Shown here piece by piece: positions 57,475 to 64,000 of a stretch of DNA of 64,000 nt; the first letter of the stretch is position 1, and every line of letters starts with the position of its first letter. The notes beneath the pieces were generated by a model. It ran no database searches, was not told the DNA's origin, and saw nothing but the letters and a program-made list of their open reading frames with translations. This DNA comes from Boesenbergia rotunda (lineage: Eukaryota; Streptophyta; Magnoliopsida; Zingiberales; Zingiberaceae): NCBI GenBank assembly GCA_024364735.1, contig JAGFNQ010005415.1, positions 1 to 64,000 on the forward strand, read 5' to 3'. The translations under genes were made by a program, and so were the position numbers.

Positions 57475-59348
57475 TCCATTTTGCTTAAGATTCAATTCTT
57501 TCTATATTTAATATGTTTTGGCACTTAAATTTAATATCATTTTGTAGGTTCCAAATGATCATGGACCTGGATCATATTGGGTCAAACTTGGGTCAGAATT
57601 GGAACCAGATCAAATGGATTAAGCATCGGGTTAATATGGGTCGTCCATTCAAGAGAACGGTTAGATCTAAGCCATCCTCCAACTTCTGGTCGATCCAAGC
57701 TCAAGATAGACTTAATCAAGTTCATGGATCAAAATCTGAAAGTGTGGGCCAGATCAGAGTTAATTCAGCCGTTGGATCGAGCAACAGAAGATCTAGACCG
57801 TCCAAGCTAAAGAAAAGAAGATCTGAGACATCCGCTTCAGATCTGAGCGATCCGAGCTAAGGAGTAGTAGATCAGAGCCCTTGATCAAGATCTGGGAAGT
57901 TTGGGTTCGATCTAACTTGATCCGACCATTAGATGGGATCGGATAAATCACAGCCGTCCAAATTCAAAGTCAATTGATTAAAACAGAAGTCCCTCCGCGC
58001 TTCGTCGTCTTCGCCACTTCCTTTACTGTTCTTGCGATTTTCTTCTCCGATTCTTCTTCCGATCGCGCGACCACAGCAGTTGGAGCTTCAATTCAAGTTC
58101 CCAAGCCATTGAGATCAACTCCCTGTGAGGATTTTGATGGATTCTCGTCGTTGAAAAGCTCTGCGGAGAGGGTTTCGCCAAGGGGAACTATATTCCGTTC
58201 GATCGCCTCTTGGATGCTTGACTTCACCGATCGGAGCTGCCAACGAATTCAGAAGAGTTTTCTGAAGACCATTGGAAGGTTTTGACCATCAAACTTCAAT
58301 CGATTCATCGATCAAGAGGAGGCTTGGATGAAAAGACAACTTCGACTTGATTCAGCAAAATCACACAAGGAGAGCTCAGATCTGGGTGATTTGGCAAGCT
58401 AGAGGGTTTCTAACAAGATCTTGGGTGACAACAAGATAGTTTTTGTATTGAAATTCCATTCTGCTGTATAGTTTCGATTTGAATTCGTTTACTGCATTGT
58501 TTCAATTCTGTATCAGTCTGCAATCAGCTACTGATCGATCGTTGCAACCGATCCAGGTAGCACCTGATCGGACTCCAGTCCGATCAGGCTTGTATCTGAT
58601 CGGTCAGCCGATCGATCAGTTAAGTTTCTGCACCACATACTCTGTTTTCGAAGTTAGTATAGTTTCAACTCTTCATTTCAGTAATTAGATGCAATTTTAG
58701 TTTTATCCCTGCAATAGATATTAGTTTCATATTCAAATCTTGTGATTTCAAATTGCTTTGTTCAATTTTCTTAGTGTTAAGTTCAATTCTTGCAAGAACT
58801 AGTTTAGCTCTACTAGTTAAGTCAATTTCATTGCAAATTTTACTTCAATCTTACTTACAAAACAAAATCCCCATGTTTTATCTTGAAAACCCAAATCATT
58901 TAACGACAAATATCTTTTAAGCTCGATTCAAACACTCATGACTAGTCCTGGAAAAATACAACCTGAGGCCCCTATTCTACATTTCTACTTTGTTAGCAAG
59001 GGTTTTCAGCTTTATAAATTTCTAAATTTGAGTGCTCATCGTAACACTGGTGTTGGGCAACATCAGTGATCCACCAACAGATTTTTGGATTAGTCACCCT
59101 TAGGGGTGGATACCAAGTAAATCTAGTTTGTTAGCATTGTTCTTTTTGTTAGTTTATTATTTTATTGTATTTCCGCTTCCGCAACTAACAACGTAGGGAG
59201 AAGAGTTCGAATAATCGCTATTCACCCCCCTCTAGTGTACCGAATCGATCCAACATATGATGCCTGAAGAGTTCATCGAGTTTGGATGTTTTATCACTGG
59301 TAATGGAAGAAGCCTGATTTTGATGGCACTCAGTCGTCTCGTCTGTTT

Positions 59349-59543
59349 CTAACCATTTCCTAAATATTCAAACTCCTCTTCATCATTAATCTCGCTAGGT
59401 TTTTCGCCACAGAACTCGACAAGATCACATTTGGGTTTCTCGGCAATTGAGACAAAGTTCAGATTTAATTCCCAATCCATATTATCATTAGGGTCATTTA
59501 TTTGGTTTTCTCTTTGAACTAGGTCAAGTGGGTCTAGATTCAT
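59349..59543 (-). pseudogene. Copia gag N-terminal fragment
   Basis: ATG at 59541-59543, frame of 64 residues (MNLDPLDLVQRENQ..) acidic toward the end, stop at 59349. Preceded by an intron-like AG (TCTCAGGTATTTTAAA). The continuation is lost at the Athila junction. Assignment to gag rests on its position downstream of the leader, not on a recognised domain. Confidence 0.4.
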
Positions 59544-60423
59544 TTTAAAATACCTGAGAATCACAACAATCACACACTTTAGTTTTTGAAAATAAATTGA
59601 CTCCTCAATAGAATAAATTTTCAAAATCAACCAACACCTCAAAACACTAAGAATTTTCGCATGCCACGATGATCTGGACGTATACGAATTCTACATTTGT
59701 GAGAGGAGGTTTTACCCATTAATTTTACTATCTTGTCATCCTAACTTTCTGACAAGTAAAATTAATAGTTGGTCCTCTTCGACCCTATAAATAATAGCAG
59801 TGACTCCGATGGGGAGGATACTATTATTTGTATATAAGTGTTACCATTACACGACACTAAGAAAATTATTTCCGATTATGTGTCTTCCGATGGAGAAGTA
59901 CATACACTCTTCAATAATTTTCTATAATCTTTTTTGACCTAGTGATCTGCAGAACAAGCCCATCCGATGGGGAGGAAGGCTCTCAGAGCCGACGCGCATA
60001 CTTGTTCGCATCACTTATCAGATTGTAATGGAGGCCACGGGACCCTTAGGGTCCCTCTCCCACATAGTTATTTACGTTTAGGATTTTCACATTACACACA
60101 CGACAAGCACATAAACCAATATAATAAACATGGAAAAATCCTAGATTTTTCCAACTATTATGGCCTTGGTCTCCAATGCGCCTCCAGTCGTGTCATCACC
60201 TCGTCCACTCTTCCCTATCCATGCGCAAGCCTCCATGAAGGGATCTCCGAGCCAAGATGATTAGCTACTTATTGACATCCATTGATCCTATACTCCATAA
60301 AGGAGTGTACATGTAATCTAGATCAAAAGTAAATAAAAACTCGGCTAAACATGTGTCATATTAAATTAAACAAATTAAATACATAATTTAGCCTCGCCAA
60401 CCCCGAGGATTCAATTAATTACA
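59544..60423 (-). other. Copia untranslated leader
   Basis: Non-coding. Read on the minus strand it has two TCCCCATCGGA(T/G) units and a related TCTCCATCGGA, long AT stretches and no ORF. Confidence 0.6.
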
Positions 60424-60823
60424 CAACACACAATCAATCACATACAATAACCATTAATGCCATTATAGTTGGAATCTAGTGTCTACAACAAAAAGTTACC
60501 CTACGCACATCCAATTATTATCAAGCAAAAATAAAGTACATGTTAATGTGCAAAAAAATAGCCGAATCCAAAACACACAAAACCGGAAACCTCGCTCTGA
60601 TACCAATTGATGGTTGTAACCACCAACACACAATCAATCACATACAATAACCATTAATGCCATTATAGTTGGAATCTAGTGTCTACAACAAAAAGTTACC
60701 CTACGCACATCCAATTATTATCAAGCAAAAATAAAGTACATGTTAATGTGCAAAAAAATAGCCGAATCCAAAACACACAAAACCGGAAACCTCGCTCTGA
60801 TACCAATTGATGGTTGTAACCAC
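60424..60823. repeat. Exact 200-bp tandem duplication over the primer-binding site
   Basis: 60424-60623 and 60624-60823 appear identical base for base. Each copy contains the primer-binding site complement GCTCTGATACCA (60594-60605 and 60794-60805) and the first 16 bp of the LTR (TGATGGTTGTAACCAC). Confidence 0.95.
60794..60805 (-). promoter_or_regulatory. Primer-binding site (initiator tRNA-Met), LTR-proximal copy
   Basis: Complement TGGTATCAGAGC two bases from the LTR; a second copy is at 60594-60605. Confidence 0.9.
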
Positions 60824-62867
60824 CGAGGTAGCAATACCCAAGGTATGGCTCGGGGGGTTTCCTATGCAACCACGGGGTCAAATATGAGAGACCTTTCTAT
60901 GCCTACGGATTAAAAATTTAATCCGAATAGAGACCCGTCTCCCAAACGACCATCTCATCGTCGTGTCAATTGATTCAAGTCACAACATAGCCAAAACCAA
61001 AGTTAAGGCATTGTAACTTTCCAAATCAAAAGATCGTGAAAAGACGACAAATGGATTGTCGATTCTTGTGTTTATTATCGGGGTCCATGACATAAGTAAT
61101 TATCAATATTAATTAACACGTAATTAAACGACGACAATTAATCAAGACACATGTAATAATGAACACAAGCATGAAAATAACAAGAAAACAAGAGGAGCTA
61201 GGGAGAGGTATACCTCGCATTTTACCTCGCAGTCTTCTACCGTATGACCCTCCGCTCTTGGACGTCGTGTGGGCGACGGGCTACCAAGACGTGGAGTCAC
61301 CAAGATGACCAATTAATCCTTTCCCTTCTTCCCTCCTTTGCGCCAACACCAAACCCTAGGATTAGGGTTTAGCTCCCGCCGGCGACCCTTCCAGGAAGAG
61401 GAGATTAAGTTGAGGAAGAAGAGCTTCTCTCCTTGACCTTCCCCCGAGCCAAACTCATCTTCTTCTTCCTATCTCACGATAGCAATCCTGCAAGAAAAAA
61501 GAGCTCCTCCAACTTCTCCCTTTTCCGGCGACAAACACCAAAAGGGAGAGCTCCCCCCACCGGCCGACCACCTCCCTTCCTCCTTCTCTTTCGTGTGCAG
61601 CAAGGAAGGAAGAGCTTCCTCCTTGCTCATAGAGCCCAGCATCGAATGAAGAAGCGGAAAAAGAGGACCAAGTGAAGAAAGTCGAGACCTTTCTTCACCT
61701 CCACCGCCGGCGCCGACTTCCTCCTCACGCCGCCACTTCTTGATTCCGTTCACCGTCTGCGCTCCACAAAAGGAAGATGAAGGACCTTCCTTTCTCTAGT
61801 GATCGCTGGCAATGAGAAGAGCAAGAAGAAGAAGGGAAGGAGATGGGTTTCTCCTTCCACCCGCCGACGCCTAGGAGAGAGAGAGGGAGTGGTTTAGGGT
61901 TTTAATCTCAATTAATTCTCAATTAATTATGGATTAAATATTAGCCTTGTAACATGACTCCCATGGGGTATTTATAGGGCTAAGGTAGGGACCATGAGGA
62001 GGAATTGGTTCTTAGCCCGCTAATAGATCCAAACCCGATCCATTAATGGAGATCCATTCCACTAAACGATCCCATTGAACTTCCTCACCAGCCCCCATAT
62101 TTTCATATGGGCTCCCCCTATTATGAGTCGTCCATCTCTCCGTGTTTAAGATATCGAATACCCGATAATTAATTTAAATTACTGACAATTTAATTAATTA
62201 TCCTCTTCATCCTTGATTAGTACCACTCAACCTTTTCATCATGTCGGACCATAGTCCACTTGAAAGATTTAACATGACGATCCTTTTGAGCTCATTATGG
62301 GGACATCATTATCCAGACTCACCACGACACGGATTCCATCAATAATCAATGGCACACCATATAATTAATATTATTTCCAAATTTACAGAGTCTATCGATT
62401 TAACAGAATAAATCTCGCTCATTGGTAAGTCAAAGAAATAATAATTAATTACATGTGCCCGTTATTATTTCCGGATTAAGAGATCGTACTCCATAATATA
62501 AACCGAGGTCCAATCTAATTTATGAAGTCAGTACAAAATTGGATGACCTCTCTTTTGGTCCTACTTAATACACATAAAGCACACTAGTGTAATTCTATGG
62601 TTAAGACAAACCACAACTAATTTCACTACAACCATCCCAATGGTTTGTCCAATTCCATCTCGGTTGTGAGCATCATTCTTATATTTCTGCAAGGAACTGA
62701 TAACATGATCTTCTGTGCGTCACCACGCATCATTTTATTTATAATGCAAAGTATGAGACATTTTATTCATATACTAATATAAATATGCACCGTGTGATTT
62801 TGTGATTCTCTTTTAAAATGTAAATGTATTTTAACCAAAAGCAACGTTTTTAGTATACATCCTAATA
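60808..62867 (-). repeat. Copia 5' LTR (2,060 bp)
   Basis: Plus-strand left end TGATGGTTGTAACC, right end TACATCCTAATA. Minus-strand TATA box TATAAATA at 61969-61976, with a CT/GA-rich leader at 61200-61900 containing short non-conserved frames. Confidence 0.75.
61969..61976 (-). promoter_or_regulatory. TATA box of copia LTR
   Basis: Complement GCCCTATAAATACCCC, upstream of the purine/pyrimidine-rich leader; a classic plant LTR promoter layout. Confidence 0.7.
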
Positions 62868-63150
62868 GTTTTAAGTGATCAACCATATCCTGTGCATCCA
62901 TGTTCTCATGTTGTTTCTGTAGCTCAGAGTTCATGGTGGCAAGCATGAGGCATGATACATTAGGTACATCATCCTGATGCTTCTTGTAAGCATCTTTTTC
63001 GGCACGAGTGACGGTAGTGATGTGTGGTTTTGGAAGAGGTTGTTCTAGGATGTACAGTTTTCGTTCTTGCTTGAGGACGATCCTCAGGATTCTATACCAG
63101 TCTAGGAAATTAGCTCAGTTGAGCTTGCCCTTCTCAAGGACGGATCGCAT
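62868..63150 (-). pseudogene. Copia gag fragment of a further element
   Basis: Minus strand from ATG at 63150: MRSVLEKGKLN, a TGA at 63115-63117, then FLDWYRILRIVLKQERKLY, LEQPLPKP, HQDDVPNVSCLMLATMNSE, KQHENMDAQDMVDHLK. This is the N-terminal part of a copia gag (UBN2-type). It is interrupted at 62868 by the copia LTR. Confidence 0.85.
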
Positions 63151-63596
63151 TCACATCATCTTGAGTTAGCTTTAGCTAATCGCCCAAGACTTAGTATAAT
63201 TGTTCTCTTACCCAATTTTTTTAACTTTTGGGATATGCCTCTAAGTTTCTCAATCCAATTGAGGCGACTTAGTTAAGTCTCACTCAAAGCTTGATAGTAG
63301 CACATCACAATTATCCTCTCGCACTCTATCAAGATAAAATGTGTCGCTTGACTTTGGCAAACTCAACAAAAAAATGATCGAGGTAGTTTATAAGTACCAA
63401 ACTTTGGTAGGCATATCGAGTTGACTTAATTAAGATAAATATTTATATTTTTTTCATGCATCACATACAGATATTGCATATATCAACATATAAGCAGTAA
63501 AACGTGACATGGTTATAACCCATATACTATGATTTTCTCAAGCCAATGAAAAAATCGATGGTCAACCTAGGGATAACATCTTCTCCAAGTGCATCC
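63151..63596. other. Non-coding spacer
   Basis: AT-rich; possibly the leader of the copia whose gag is at 62868-63150, but no primer-binding site or LTR end is seen. Nothing else recognised. Confidence 0.4.
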
Positions 63597-64000
63597 TGTT
63601 AGTAGGAGCCCTAGAGCCAATTATGTTATGATTGACTAGGGACAATTTCTTGCATATTCTATCATTAATTAAGACATGGTTATTATACTTACTTTGTATT
63701 TGTGCCAAATAAATAAGTATAATAATGTCCTTGGGTAGTAGGTTCTTATCTACATTATATCGATTTATTGAATCGATAATGAGATGATGTAGAGAACACT
63801 ACTCTAAACCATTCCTAATCAAGTATAAATATTCAAGGACAATATTGATGCATGGAGACTAGCATGTAGGTTAACTGATGACTTGAGCTCACAAGTCATA
63901 GATATGTGATATCAAGTTGATACATGGGTATACATTGGAGAATGAGTACTGAATTGACTCGCCATGAGAAAGTTTCATAGATTGGCATATGATTGTCATA
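63597..64000 (+). repeat. Start of a copia LTR (continues beyond window)
   Basis: Begins TGTTAGTAGGAGCCC. The style (TTCAAGGACAATATTGATGC, TGACTTGAGCTC, CATGAGAAAGT) is that of a plant copia LTR U3 region. No polypurine tract stands before it, so it is a 5' or solo LTR inserted here; the left flank is CATCC. Confidence 0.6.

Larger units (their letters stand above)
39292..59253 (+). mobile_element. Athila-like gypsy retrotransposon, split by two later insertions
   Basis: Plus-strand element. Pol part 1 is 39292-40155 and part 2 is 49941-52209, then a 3' non-coding region, polypurine tract and 3' LTR 54373-59253 (1,881 bp without its insertion). The 5' LTR, gag and protease are absent, being cut at the copia junction 39291/39292. 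The flank after the 3' LTR is a copia gag, so Athila inserted in that element. Pol sequence (LPDHLKYVFLGEE, FMDDFSVF) places it in the Athila/Tat branch. Confidence 0.88.
54373..59253 (+). repeat. Athila 3' LTR, interrupted by a solo LTR
   Basis: Starts TGATAACATTAA and ends GATCGATCCAACA. The segments 54373-54479 and 57480-59253 belong to it. It contains GATCGG hairpins near 58540-58620, TTTCCGCTTC near 59169 and the terminal block CTATTCACCCCCCTCTA. Frames at 57513-58285 are non-coding LTR leader. Confidence 0.8.
59254..62867 (-). mobile_element. Copia retrotransposon, 5' portion
   Basis: Minus-strand element: 5' LTR 60808-62867, duplicated primer-binding site, leader 59544-60807, gag start 59543-59349. 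It is cut at 59253/59254 by the Athila LTR. The LTR right edge reads CCTAATA (expected CCTAACA) and abuts another copia gag, so this element inserted there. Confidence 0.75.

Noticed and set aside
57513..58285. Overlapping frames in the Athila 3' LTR
   Set aside because: No known domain, located in LTR leader sequence, and no homologous frame elsewhere in the window.
61433..61753. Lysine/arginine/glycine-rich frames on both strands
   Set aside because: Purine/pyrimidine-rich copia LTR leader downstream of its TATA box.

Overview
The window is plant nuclear DNA, almost certainly from an angiosperm with a transposon-rich genome. Evidence is a eukaryotic tRNA-Leu(CAG), introns with GT..AG borders, a CACTA (En/Spm) transposon, tRNA-derived SINEs, and nested Ty1/copia and Ty3/gypsy LTR retrotransposons of plant lineages (SIRE/Maximus-like, Angela/TAR-like, Tekay-like chromovirus, Athila-like). 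I cannot name the species. No intact host protein gene is visible; the only apparently functional host-type gene is the tRNA.

Left part (1-8815): large tandem arrays built of hairpin-forming units lie downstream of, and inside an intron of, a ten-exon Ulp1-type (C48) protease gene on the minus strand that has three in-frame stops. A tRNA-Leu gene follows, with a tandemly triplicated downstream segment that carries a copy of the tRNA 3' end. A CT-rich segment at 8230-8653 may be the leader of a gene cut by the next insertion.

8816-14181 is a complete-ended CACTA transposon (29-bp TIRs, 3-bp target duplication CGA). It holds a C-terminally truncated TNP2 transposase and a frameshifted TNPA-like gene, both on the minus strand. 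Two copies of one T-tailed SINE family follow in opposite orientations, each with a 16-18 bp target duplication.

15676-63596 is a stack of LTR elements: (a) a 3' LTR and 3' part of a SIRE-like copia element with a spliced 430-aa plant-transposon-protein ORF; (b) a Tekay-like gypsy element (minus strand) with two 3.9-kb LTRs and an internally deleted, broken pol; (c) an Angela/TAR-like copia (plus strand) whose left LTR is cut by (b); (d) an Athila-like gypsy (plus strand) split in its reverse transcriptase by (e) a complete SIRE/Maximus-type copia (minus strand, TSD CTTTT) and in its 3' LTR by (f) a solo Tekay-family LTR (TSD TCCAT). Athila itself sits in (g) a minus-strand copia, which is inserted in the gag of (h) another copia. 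A further plus-strand copia LTR begins at 63597. All retroelement ORFs carry stops or frameshifts.

The most notable signals are not genes. A TTTCCGCTGC motif stands 60-100 nt from the U5 end of LTRs of both superfamilies. A shared terminal block (TATTCACC..TCTA..GATCCAACA) ends copia and gypsy LTRs. LTR minisatellites form hairpins with compensatory base changes. A tRNA-like A-box/B-box/T-run unit is conserved antisense in the Tekay-family LTRs.
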